Source: Linepithema humile
Taxonomy: Eukaryota; Arthropoda; Insecta; Hymenoptera; Formicidae
NCBI RefSeq assembly: GCF_040581485.1
Contig: NC_090128.1
Coordinates: 14,756,001-14,820,000, forward strand
DNA: 64,000 nt
Reading direction: 5' to 3'
Of this stretch, positions 9,728-20,328 are shown one piece after another. Below the pieces are notes generated by a model. That model was not told the DNA's origin, searched no databases, and was given only the letters and a program-made list of their open reading frames with translations. The first letter of the stretch is position 1. Each line of letters begins with the position of its first letter. The translations under genes and the position numbers were made by a program.

Positions 9728-12294
9728 ATGGGTAAACTAGAAAAAATAAAACTAGATTTTATATGTGATAAAATAAATTTATTATCGTATAATTATAAAA
9801 GGAACGAACTTGATGAAATAGAAAAGTTATTAAAGTTAAATGAAAACAATTGTCATCCAGAGGATAACAAAGATGACGTAGGATTAGCTAACTTAGTATC
9901 TAACACACTATCATTTTATGTTAAAAATATATTTCCGTACAAAATTAAATTAGGAGGAGGAATAAAGTTAAATCCAGACTTATCTATAATAAATTCTTAC
10001 AAAAAACATGATGATAACTACACACTGTTGGATGAAAATACAAATAATTTTTTAAAGTTTGTAAGAACAACATATCCTGAATCTATATCTAGAATTGCTT
10101 GGGGAGAAAATAATTCAGACGGAAAATGTTTAAAAGATCTTTTTCCAGAGATCATTCCGAATTTCAATTTTTTCGATAGTAAGAAAACATCTATTCTTGA
10201 TATGATATCTGATAACTATTATTTAGCACCTGTAAACATAGAAGTTTTAAAAAATATCACGTCATATATTACTGATCCAAAATTTAATAATATAAAGGAA
10301 AATCCTGATTTTTATTTATTTTTTCTTTTCATAAAAAATATATTTAACAAACACGAAAACGAAATTGGAAATACAGAATATGAAAATTTTTTAAAAAATG
10401 ATGTTAATAATTGTGTTAATATTACCACGTCAGACAATGATAAATATTTATTGAGAGAAGTGTTGTCAAAACATTTCAATAATTTGAATGTTAATGACGA
10501 TATTATAAATTTAATTAGGAATAATAGATCAAATATTAAATACGAAAGTTATAAAAATATTGACGATAGGAATATAAGTGAAATGTTTGAATATATAGAT
10601 CCGTTAAGATTTTTATACAGTATGGAAATAGAAGGAGACGATATTGGAAAAGCATCAACTTTAAATCAGACTACAATGAAGTATTCTGACTATAAAAAAT
10701 TAGATATATTTACTAGATATTTTTTAGAAAATGTAAATTATGTATTTGCTATTTTTAATCATAAAGGCTCTACGTACACATATCCTCTTTCTGATATACT
10801 TGATAGGATAGGCGATGAAAATGATATTAAACTAATATCTATAATTCCAATTCCATTCGATGATAAAATTACAATGTTTGATTTCTTTAAAAATTTAAAA
10901 TACAAATATGATGACAAGATCGAAAAGCCTGTTGAGATAAAGTGCGGTACAAAAAACAACTTTGGTCTTGATAAGAAAGGTTCTATAAAATTTATAGAAA
11001 ATGCAAAACTTTCAAAATCTCCTTACCAAATACTAAATATATATCTATATTTATTCGATGATTATCAAAATGTAAATAATGACGAAATATTCAGCAATAA
11101 TGTTGAAAAACAAAAATTTATAGAATTTATACTTAGAAAACTCGGATTTAAAGTTAAATCTACTAAAATGATAAGATGTAACAAGGAAGTAGTCAAATTG
11201 GATGTCAGTCCACTGCCAAATGTAACTTGCTTTAAAAACATTTTATCTACAAAAAAAAATGTTCCAGATATTAACAATAGTATAAAAAAATTGGGTCCTT
11301 TGATAAATTTTATTAATAGTTTTTCTACTATAGAAGAAGAAAAAGGAGGAAATAAAACTTGCGAAGAATTACATTTTAACGAAAGTCATGATCCAATATC
11401 ATTATATAATGATCTGAATCATAAAGATATCAATAATTTTATAAATGATGATGATTTAGGAAAATATAATTTTTTTGCATCTGAAGATATTGATTTTTAT
11501 AAAGGTCTAAAATACCTCAATGAATCAGATAATATTAATATAGATACTATATCTGATATAGTTCCACTAAATATATATTACAAGAAGAAATTTACAAATA
11601 AACTGAATGAAAAAATAAAAAACAACGGAGGAAAAAAAGTGTACGAGACTTTATCTGATTTCCTGAAATACATTGATGATAATCCAAAAGGAGGGTTGAA
11701 AGACGTATATGATAATGTTGGAGAACTATTAACAGAATTGACGGAAACACAAGATATTGATCAACAAAATATGATAAGAAATATTATTAGTAGTATCCTA
11801 ACTAGCGACTCGTTAAATGTTTGCGATATTAATATTCTTAAGAAAAAGTTATTAATGTTAGATAGCATTACGAACGATAGAGATGAAAAAGAACTTAATA
11901 GATTAATGTATGATATATCCAGTCTTTCAAATAAAATTCATTCTTTAAAACAAAAAGACATCACTGTCGAAGGTTTTGACGACGATATTTCAGATGTTAT
12001 AGAAAAAATATATTTTCATACTTTGTCGTTGTACCAGCATTTAAATCTAATAGACGTAATTAGAAATTTTTTAACAATACTTCCAAATTACGGTATATCC
12101 ATAGTTGAAAAAAAGTTACTAGAGAAAATATAAAGGATATTGATATAACATTTTTACAAAAATCTCTGTATAAAAAAAATAAACTATTGAAAAAAAGATT
12201 CGAAGACTTGAAAAGGAATTTGGGACTTAAAGGTGAAACTTCAACTAAAACACTTATAGATGATATTTATGAACCATTAATACAACTCGACTAA
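9728..12294 (+). pseudogene. Large viral protein, ~854 codons with late frameshift, unknown
   Basis: The ORF starts at CTAAATGG and runs 801 codons to TAA at 12131-12133. Another frame opens at 12133 and continues 53 lysine-rich codons to TAA at 12292-12294, which overlaps by four bases the convergent gene ending at 12291. A one-base slip near 12130 is the simplest explanation. The protein is hydrophilic with no transmembrane segment. It has a GGGIKLNP segment near residue 77 and many N/D-rich stretches. Size, position and conservation of frame suggest a core structural or transcription protein, but no family is recognised. Confidence 0.6.
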
Positions 12295-12674
12295 TCTTTA
12301 CAAAAAGGATATCTTATTATATCTCCTTTTAAATTTCTTGCTTCAGATCTTGTTCCGTCTGCTTTGAATATTGTTGCAACTCCATTTAAACATTCAATTT
12401 TAGAAGTAAACAAATCTTCAATTTTTTTTGTATATTCTATTTTATATTTTTTTTCCTTATCTGTTTCATCTATTTTATTGAATATTAATTTGTATATATA
12501 TATTACTTCTATATGAAAAAAGAAATATAATATTAAAATTATAAATCCAAAAAGAATTAGATTTAATAATAATATTAATACAGAATCTGAACCGATAATA
12601 CTATAAAGTTCATAAAAGATAAATGTAGGATTGAAATTTATTGTTTTTTCGTTATCTATAGATTTGATAGCCAT
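12291..12674 (-). CDS. Viral membrane protein, 127 aa, unknown
   Basis: The ORF starts at TTAAATGGC. A strong hydrophobic region spans about residues 28-68 (ILLLNLILFGFIILILYFFF), probably one long or two short membrane passes. A soluble C-terminal domain follows (CLNGVATIFKADGTRSEARN). Its stop overlaps the end of the convergent 854-codon gene. No family is recognised. Confidence 0.58.
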   Translation of the reverse strand: MAIKSIDNEKTINFNPTFIFYELYSIIGSDSVLILLLNLILFGFIILILYFFFHIEVIYIYKLIFNKIDETDKEKKYKIEYTKKIEDLFTSKIECLNGVATIFKADGTRSEARNLKGDIIRYPFCKD

Positions 12675-12702
12675 TTAATCTAAAATTTTTTTAAACTATA
12701 AT

Positions 12703-13761
12703 TTAATAATTTTCGTCTCCTATGATATAATTTAATATATTTTTAGACATTCTATTATAAATGGTTTTCGGTTTTTTTATTAATTGATCTTTATTAACAT
12801 TCATTATTATGTGAGCATTCTGAGACAGCTGTATAACTTCACACAGATCATCGAAATGACTTAATATTATAACACTTATAACATTATCCCTTACTTTTAA
12901 ACACGCATATTCTCCTGGAATAAAAGACATTAGTCTTTGTTCTTCTATTATAGGAGGAATTTTTGATAAAATATAAAAGAAAGAGATATAATTCTTGAAT
13001 GTGTACAGGAACATTTTAATAAAACTATTATTTTCATGTAGAGTATAATCACTATCTGATACTTTACTTATATAAACATCTTCAGATACAATCGTCTGTA
13101 TTACAAAATTTGTATTTTCAGATAATATTACAAGTCTTGTTACAGTAAATTCAAAAAAAATATCCTTTACCTTAAAAATAATTTTAGTTCTCGGAATATT
13201 ATATATAATGAAAAGATAACAGTCTGAATAACAGTTGTTCAAGTACATCTGATATATTATAAAAAGTTTCTGAAACATAATTTGATCTGATATATCTTTA
13301 TTTAAAATAAAGTCATTACTAGTTATTTTATAAAGATATTTTTTTAAATTTTCATAAAGTAAAATACACTTGTTACCGTCATCCATTAATTTAAAAACAA
13401 TAGGAAATCCTATAGACCTATTTGTTATAACATTTGATGAAAATTTTAACCAATATTTTACTATTATATTACTCATGTAATTTTTTGTAAATATTCTTGC
13501 GTTGAACAAATCTGTGGTATAACATGAATATATGAGATTTAAATCTTCTCTGACAAGATATTTTTGACATAATTTACCTATTGCTATCCTTTCTTCGTTG
13601 TAGTTAGCAAATTTCAAAAATGGAGAAATATTTTTTTCTATTTTACTTAAGATATCAAGTTTATCAGTATATATATTTTTATAATTGTCGTCTTTTTTAT
13701 AATTATCATTTTTTTTGTAGCTATCTTTATTATTTACATGTTGTTCGTTATTATTTTCCAT
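12703..13761 (-). CDS. Viral hypothetical protein, 352 aa
   Basis: An intact ORF whose ATG follows the kinase gene directly: the kinase TAA and this ATG form TAAATG. The N-terminus is a low-complexity N/K/D tail (about residues 1-30, repeated YKKNDN). The rest looks globular, with many aromatic residues and a YACLKVRDNVISVIIL strand-rich end. The coupling to the kinase suggests co-regulation as late genes. Function unknown. Confidence 0.6.
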   Translation of the reverse strand: MENNNEQHVNNKDSYKKNDNYKKDDNYKNIYTDKLDILSKIEKNISPFLKFANYNEERIAIGKLCQKYLVREDLNLIYSCYTTDLFNARIFTKNYMSNIIVKYWLKFSSNVITNRSIGFPIVFKLMDDGNKCILLYENLKKYLYKITSNDFILNKDISDQIMFQKLFIIYQMYLNNCYSDCYLFIIYNIPRTKIIFKVKDIFFEFTVTRLVILSENTNFVIQTIVSEDVYISKVSDSDYTLHENNSFIKMFLYTFKNYISFFYILSKIPPIIEEQRLMSFIPGEYACLKVRDNVISVIILSHFDDLCEVIQLSQNAHIIMNVNKDQLIKKPKTIYNRMSKNILNYIIGDENY

Positions 13762-15129
13762 TTATTTAGAATTTTTAATCCACTTACTAAAAATCATACT
13801 ACCGAAAATAAAATCCTCCAAATATGATAAATCTTTTTTTTCTAAATTTTTATTATTACATCTTATTTTTTTTACTGTACATCCAAATAAAAAATACTTT
13901 TTTAGATTATTAAATAATACACTGTCTATCTTCATTAATTTCTCTTCAGTTATAAACACTATCATAGAATGTACAAAAAAATGTACATCATAAATCCAAT
14001 GATCATTGTTTGCAAATTTACTATGTTCTATCTTAGTATTATTATATGAGTCAAAATTGGAAAAATCAAAATCATTCAACTTAAAAATATATCTCTCAAA
14101 AAATTCTATAGACATTCTTTTATTTTTGTACTTATAATCTATAATCAAAGGATATTCCTTATTAAATACTAATATGTTATTCATTTTCAAATCATTATGC
14201 ATGAAAAATTTAAAGCATTTATTAACATTTAACACAAACAACAAAACTTGTAACGTCAACATTCTCAAATAATCTACATCTCTTTCGTATGCTTTTGATC
14301 CAAAAGATGATATATCTCCACAATTATCTAGTCTCAACCCATCTGAAGTTTCCAAAGCTAATCTTTCTATCAATACATTGGATTTTAAAATGTTGTCTTT
14401 CAACGGTTTTTTAAAATTAACTCTATAATTATCCAAAAATTTCATTAAATTATTATAGTTATTTAATAAAACTATATTAATATGATCATTAACATATTTT
14501 TTATATAAATTACTAAATACAATATAAAACTTACTGTTGTTCTTATATTTGTTATATATATTTGATATAGAGTTGAAATCAGATATCTGCTTTTCTAATG
14601 ACACAGATTGTAGCTTTGACAATTCCAAATCTTTCTCGAGTACATTCTTGCACGTTATAATCAAGAAAGAATATATAGATATTACAAGTTTTAAATTTTT
14701 ACAAACTAGACCTTTTATAAGCAACTCTGGAACAGATATAAACTCGTTGTACTTACCAAGATTATTTTTTATTAATCTTTCTTTAATAGTTATAGGTATA
14801 TCATACTCGTGTGTATAACTAACCTCGTTATATTCAAATATCAACTTAATACAATAATTATTATCACATCTTAAAACTATTTCATAACCACCAGAATTTA
14901 TTAAATAAAGATAATTATTTAAATTGTAATAGTGCTTTATTCTTTCGTACTTATCAAAGTAAAAATCACTAAATTTATCACTGAATAAATTAGATACAGA
15001 CTTATTTACATATATATCGTCAATAATTTTATTAATTATTGTAGTGATCTTCATTTTTATATCACTAAAGTTATTTTTGTTACATAATACATTGTAAATT
15101 TTATTTTCGTAATATTTTTTAATATCCAT
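13762..15129 (-). CDS. F10-like viral serine/threonine protein kinase
   Basis: An intact 455-codon kinase of the poxvirus F10 type, which phosphorylates virion proteins early in morphogenesis. Visible kinase elements are a glycine-rich loop (NSGGYE, residues 78-83), the ATP-binding lysine in CIKLI (Lys95), the catalytic loop HNDLKMNNILV (311-321, in place of HRDxxxxN), and DFD (353-355, in place of DFG). The DVHFFVHS segment after it also recalls the F10 group. Length is close to the poxvirus enzyme (about 440). All catalytic residues are present, so this copy is not obviously dead. It sits between the A32-like ATPase (divergent) and the 352-aa gene (same strand, adjoining). Confidence 0.85.
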   Translation of the reverse strand: MDIKKYYENKIYNVLCNKNNFSDIKMKITTIINKIIDDIYVNKSVSNLFSDKFSDFYFDKYERIKHYYNLNNYLYLINSGGYEIVLRCDNNYCIKLIFEYNEVSYTHEYDIPITIKERLIKNNLGKYNEFISVPELLIKGLVCKNLKLVISIYSFLIITCKNVLEKDLELSKLQSVSLEKQISDFNSISNIYNKYKNNSKFYIVFSNLYKKYVNDHINIVLLNNYNNLMKFLDNYRVNFKKPLKDNILKSNVLIERLALETSDGLRLDNCGDISSFGSKAYERDVDYLRMLTLQVLLFVLNVNKCFKFFMHNDLKMNNILVFNKEYPLIIDYKYKNKRMSIEFFERYIFKLNDFDFSNFDSYNNTKIEHSKFANNDHWIYDVHFFVHSMIVFITEEKLMKIDSVLFNNLKKYFLFGCTVKKIRCNNKNLEKKDLSYLEDFIFGSMIFSKWIKNSK

Positions 15130-15177
15130 ATTAAAAATTATTTAACTATTTAAATATTTATACTGTAAATAATTACA

Positions 15178-15933
15178 ATGCCTGATTTTAACTTTACAAG
15201 AGATGAGTTTGATTTCAACGAAATGATTAAAAAAATAGATGAGATAGAATGTTTTAATTCAGTTATAATAGGAGGATCTGGTTCAGGAAAAACAGTACTG
15301 TCCAACAATATGCTGGAAAAATTTAAAGATGTATTTCACTATGTCTTTCTTTTCATAAATAACGAAAATAACGCAAAAAATTATAGTCCTTATGTACCTT
15401 TAAACCATATATTTACTAGACAACAATTAGAACAAAAATCAAAATCTAAAAACTTAATTGAGGAAAAAGCAAATGAAATCGGAGAATTTATTAGAGACAA
15501 ATGTAATAAATTAAAAATTTTAATATTATCGGATGATTTGGGAAAAAGAAATAAAGACTATTACGGAGGACTCTTGCAAAATTGCAGACACTTAGGTATA
15601 AGTAATATAATTTTACTTCATGAAACAAATCACTTATTTGATTGTTCATCCGTTCATTATGTTTTTCTAACAGATATCAACGTTATAACTGAATCATTTA
15701 AAAGAAAATATGATTCAAAAAATTTAAACTCAATTGTAAGTGATATTCTGTCTAAAGAGAGATATGCTGTCATATCTTATGATAAAAGTATATATTATAT
15801 AGAAAGAAACGGATTATCAACAATAATAAATACACCATTTTGCTATTACACAGATTCTCATTTAAAAAGAAAATTAAGACATTATTTCAAGAGATATTTA
15901 AAAGAATTTGAAGAAATTAATAATAAAGAATAA
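15178..15933 (+). CDS. A32-like DNA packaging ATPase
   Basis: A 251-residue FtsK/HerA-superfamily ATPase of the type shared by nucleocytoplasmic large DNA viruses, which pumps the genome into the virion. Walker A is GGSGSGKT (residues 32-39), Walker B is LILSDD (115-120), and a NIILLHETNH strand at about 143-152 fits the sensor region. The length matches the family (about 250-300). The ORF is intact. It lies divergent from the kinase and 15 bases before the RPB2 pseudogene. Confidence 0.88.
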   Translation: MPDFNFTRDEFDFNEMIKKIDEIECFNSVIIGGSGSGKTVLSNNMLEKFKDVFHYVFLFINNENNAKNYSPYVPLNHIFTRQQLEQKSKSKNLIEEKANEIGEFIRDKCNKLKILILSDDLGKRNKDYYGGLLQNCRHLGISNIILLHETNHLFDCSSVHYVFLTDINVITESFKRKYDSKNLNSIVSDILSKERYAVISYDKSIYYIERNGLSTIINTPFCYYTDSHLKRKLRHYFKRYLKEFEEINNKE

Positions 15934-15948
15934 AATAATTTGTAATAA

Positions 15949-18248
15949 ATGGAGTCGGATAAAGCAACAATTAAAATATGTTATAACAACAAATGTTATA
16001 ACGTGGTAGAAATCTACTTCGATAGATTGTACTCGTTTTTTGGAGACGTAATGAGTAAGTCTTTAGAAATGAGAAATATTCATCCATCAACAAACGGATG
16101 GCTTGATCCTAGCAATACAACAGATCATGGTCCAAATGTTGGCCTCATAAAATCCTTGAATGTCGGAGTAAGTGTAACGCATTATACAAGAAGTTTGCAT
16201 GAAAAAATTTTTAACGAATTAGAGAAGTTTATTAAAGACGATACAAAAAAACATACTGATATTGAAAATGGAGTTATTGTCTCTATTGTTGATCACTCTG
16301 AATTTTATATAAATTCTATATGTAAGACATATGTTAAGACGTTTGTTAAGAAATTAAGAAAATTAAAGAGAGAAAATTGTTTCTCGTCTTACGATTTTGG
16401 AATCAGTGTTATACCAATGCACAAAAGAGACAAAGTTACCTCGTTGTTTTATCCTGTAGATGATATGTATTTACAGATAAGAATTACATTAGGAATAGAG
16501 AGGTTGGTACGACCTGTTATGGTAGTAGAAAAATCCGATCCATAGTGTGCCAAGAATATTACAATGATATTATGAACGACAAAGAAGTGCTTAATGACTT
16601 TTACTTATTCATGCAGAAATATCCGCATGTTGTAGAATTTATTGACGTCAAACAAAGTTTGTATTCAAATATATGTCCAAGCGTAGAAAAGTTTTATTCT
16701 ATGAACAATAACGATAAATTAAAAATAAATTATATAGATTTATCGTCATTATCAAAAGTAAGTCATTTAACATCTTATCTAACCGATATAGGGAGAATGG
16801 CAGGAGCAAGAGTTACATTGGGAGACGCTCAACAGAAGCATACGTTATCAGGAATGTCTAGAGACAACTTCAATAAATTTGATAATACATTGAATTTATC
16901 TCTTCCGTTTGAAATTCCGTGTATAACCAACGATACTTTGCAGCTTTCAAATTTAATCCACAGAGGATTTGGAGTTCATCTAATGGTAGCTGTTATGTCA
17001 TGGAAAGTTATGAATTTGGAAGATTCTATCATATTAAGCTCGAGTTGTTACAAATCGGGAAAATTAAGCGTGATTTCAACCACAAAGTATAGATCAGAAG
17101 TCTCTGTTCTAGGTTTAAATTCCCCTCTTCCTTCAAGATTGATTCATTCTCACAAGAAACTTGAAGCAACCGGGCTCCCTAGGATTGGAACTATACTTGA
17201 GAAAGATGATGCTATGCACAAACATATAGATTGTAGATTTAAAAGTGCTGAAAATTTTAACATCAAGTCAAATATATCGTTTGATGTGTCAGATGGATTA
17301 TCTACAAATTATCCTGTTAGAGTAGAATGAATAAGGAAAGAAGGAAACAGTAATATAGTTATAAAATATCTCTTGAGTAGTTTCAGATATAAAGAGATAG
17401 GAGATAAAATGACAAACCAGGCAGCCCAAAAAGGTACTATAGGATGTATTATTGATAACGATATGTTGCCTCATACTATTAATGGGGTAACTCCGGATAT
17501 AATTATAAACAGCGTTTCTATTATATCTAGGAAAACATTTAATTTCTACAATCAGATAAAACTTACCAGTAGTTATTCTTCGAATCCTTTCGGAGACAAC
17601 GAGGGAAGTATTAAACTTATAAATTATCAACCTTTGACAAATACAGGATTAGATTCTTATCATTCTCAAATAATAAATAGATACAAGAGATATAATGATA
17701 ATCTTACAGACGAGGAGTATGATGAAAAGGCATCTTGTTTGGTTGATCTATACAATCCTTATACACACGAATTGATAAAATGTGATGGTGGAAATAAACA
17801 TTTTATGAGTATGGAGTATTACCTATTACTCACTCAGATGGCTATTGAGAAAATAACAGTGAGAAACAGAGGAAAGAAGACAAAATTACTTCAAGCACCT
17901 AGTGGAAAAAAAAGACAAGGAGGAATAAGATTCGGAGAAATGGAGGGAGACGGAATTGCGTGCCATGGAGCTTCAGATGTATTACTCTCTTTACTATCAG
18001 ATTCAGTGGAAGACAGAATTGAATCGTTTATATGTACTAGATGCGGAGATTTCGCAACTCATAAGAGTAATCCTGACTATTCTAGATGGAAGTGTACCAG
18101 ATGTGAAAATTTGGGTTACTCTCCAGAATTGAATAAGTTTAATTTTACATATGCATGTAAAGTATTCTTACAATCTTTAAATTGCAGGGGAAAAATTATA
18201 ATACCAAAAATTGTGAAAGAGAAAATATTGTATCCCGATTTTTTATAG
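15949..18248 (+). pseudogene. RNA polymerase second-largest subunit (RPB2/rpo132-like), deleted and broken
   Basis: Catalytic-subunit remnant. The first frame (15949-16545) begins at an ATG but within ~45 codons reaches the IHPSTNGW..DHGPNVGLIK motif, which in complete subunits lies hundreds of residues in. Most of the N-terminal lobes are therefore missing. A one-base frameshift near 16500-16545 moves to the frame starting 16545, and an in-frame TGA lies at 17328-17330. After it come the hybrid-binding motif (GDKMTNQAAQKGTIG, VTPDIIINS, SRKT), GGIRFGEMEGDGIACHGA, and a C-terminal zinc ribbon (CTRCGDF, KCTRCE). TPDIIINSVSIISRKT resembles the poxvirus version. It cannot produce a working polymerase. 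Confidence 0.88.
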
Positions 18249-18296
18249 TTTAAATAAAATATGAAATATAAATTATTAAATTAAACTGTTTTTAGT

Positions 18297-18899
18297 ATGG
18301 AAGTTAATAAACATTTGCTAAATAATTTAATTGATATTTTATTAATAAAAACTAAAATTATAAAGGGATATAATGATAAACTGAGTACTATTATGTACAA
18401 TAAAGATACTATTACGGATATGACTTATGAAAAAGAGAAATTGAACACGTGTTATAAAATAATTACACGTTGTAAAGATTTTGAATATATATATTATGTA
18501 TTTATAGATAAAGTTACAGGCTTAAATAATTTAGAATTTGGAAAAAACGTATATCCAGAACCTATTATATTAACATCTAAGGCAAATTTGTCAAAGAAAG
18601 ATACAAAAACACACGAGTTAAATATATTTTATGAGAGAGAACTTTCGTTTAATTACATATCAAATATAGGAAATAATACGTTTATATTAATGGATAAGCA
18701 AAAAATGGAAGGAATAGTAAATTCACTAAAAAAATCAGTAAAAACGGTATTTAAAAAAGATATTGACGATGATAAAGAGATTAAAATATTTTATACTAAA
18801 GAGAGATATAATGATATATTTGGTGTTATATACAAATCAAGTAACGGATCTATAGGAACTAATTTTACTAGAAGATTTTATAAAAATATTCGCATTTAA
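18297..18899 (+). CDS. Viral hypothetical protein, 200 aa
   Basis: An intact ORF downstream of RPB2, with 48 bases of AT-rich spacer. It is lysine- and isoleucine-rich, has no membrane segment, and has a mixed alpha/beta look (KDFEYIYYVFIDKVTGLNN). No family is recognised. It shares strand and spacing with the next gene, eight bases away, so they may be expressed together. Confidence 0.55.
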   Translation: MEVNKHLLNNLIDILLIKTKIIKGYNDKLSTIMYNKDTITDMTYEKEKLNTCYKIITRCKDFEYIYYVFIDKVTGLNNLEFGKNVYPEPIILTSKANLSKKDTKTHELNIFYERELSFNYISNIGNNTFILMDKQKMEGIVNSLKKSVKTVFKKDIDDDKEIKIFYTKERYNDIFGVIYKSSNGSIGTNFTRRFYKNIRI

Positions 18900-18907
18900 A
18901 TAGAATT

Positions 18908-19729
18908 ATGAAGGAATATACTTCAGAATCAGACGATAGTATTTTAATTGAAGATATTAAGATAAGCAACATATTAAAGAAAAAAAATGATAGAAAAAAA
19001 AGAATATTTTATATCAATTCTTTTTCTGTAGATTCTGTTGACGACACATCAGATTCGGAATGTCTACAGGGAGGTTATAAATTTGATATAGTAAAAACTT
19101 TTATTAATAAAATAAAGAAAAATCCTAAGTTTAAGAAAAATTTTAAAAACTATAAGTTTGAAAGTATTAAACCTAGTGGCAAGGATATTGTAATGGCAGC
19201 TATTATCGACAGTAATTTAGTCAAAGCTAAATTGTCTCAGGAACAGTTAACTGAAAAGCATATCTCTGAATATATATTTAACGGGGATTATATCCCATTG
19301 ATTTTTGGAAATACAGACAATAAAAATATAATATATCTCAAACAAATCAATACAAAAAGAAAAAAAAGAATTGTGAGAAGTAAAACGACTGTATTCAGTG
19401 AAAAAAATAGACCCATTGTTATATTCTTTAAAGTTAATTCTAACTTGAAATTTTTTAAGCCTGTAAAAAAAGAGAAAGATGACGATAAGATCGAATCTAT
19501 TGATAGTACTACAGCAGTAATGGAATATATTATAGGAAGAAATTTCATGTTGATACCAAATCCGAAGGAAAATCTAAAAATAAAATCAATCAATAATATA
19601 GTATATAAAAATGATAATTTTGAATTAAAACAGTTTAAAGACGAAAGTTATCAATTTGAAAAGATGACAATAGAAGAATTTGAAAATATCTTAGGAATGA
19701 TTGTAAAACAATGTACTAAATTTCAATAG
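18908..19729 (+). CDS. Viral hypothetical protein, 273 aa
   Basis: An intact ORF eight bases after its neighbour. It has an acidic serine-rich start (SESDDS), a basic centre (KRKKRIVRSK near residue 155), and a C-terminal half that looks folded (AVMEYIIGRNFMLIPNP). It may bind nucleic acid through the basic segment, but that is inference. It converges on the HAD phosphatase gene, whose stop is at 19744. Confidence 0.55.
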   Translation: MKEYTSESDDSILIEDIKISNILKKKNDRKKRIFYINSFSVDSVDDTSDSECLQGGYKFDIVKTFINKIKKNPKFKKNFKNYKFESIKPSGKDIVMAAIIDSNLVKAKLSQEQLTEKHISEYIFNGDYIPLIFGNTDNKNIIYLKQINTKRKKRIVRSKTTVFSEKNRPIVIFFKVNSNLKFFKPVKKEKDDDKIESIDSTTAVMEYIIGRNFMLIPNPKENLKIKSINNIVYKNDNFELKQFKDESYQFEKMTIEEFENILGMIVKQCTKFQ

Positions 19730-20328
19730 ATTTTAATATATTTTTATTTTAAATATTTTAATATTTCTTTAGCTTTTTTGTTTATATTTCTTGATATTGT
19801 TAGGTCTTCATTTGAGTCTGGAAAAAAATAGATAAACATGTTATCTTTGTATTTACTTGATAATAAACATCCTACTATATTTTTATAGTTATCATCTACA
19901 AAATATAAAAGAACATTATTAGTTATTTTATTAAAATCTTCATTAATGATTTCTTGAATTACGTTTATTTTAGGACATCCATAGTCTACAGAAATTATAG
20001 GACCTATTCTATTATATGTATCTGTTCTTCTACATTTATAATCTGATTTTAAATATTCCATTATTTTTAATTCTGTAGCTTCTCCTTGAACATCGTATGG
20101 ATTCTGTCTGTATGTCAATATATGTAAGAAAGCGAGTCTGGGGCCCGATTCTCTAACTCACTCGTAAGAGAAACGTATGCGCAAACTCAGAATTGCGAGC
20201 GCTTATATTTGAAAAGTTATTCTCGAAGCCCACATAAGTATACGCATTGAAACATATACGCAAATTTTCGTACGCAATGCTGCGAGTGGTCTTACGTAGT
20301 CGCATCCTGATTACGAGTACGTTTGCGA

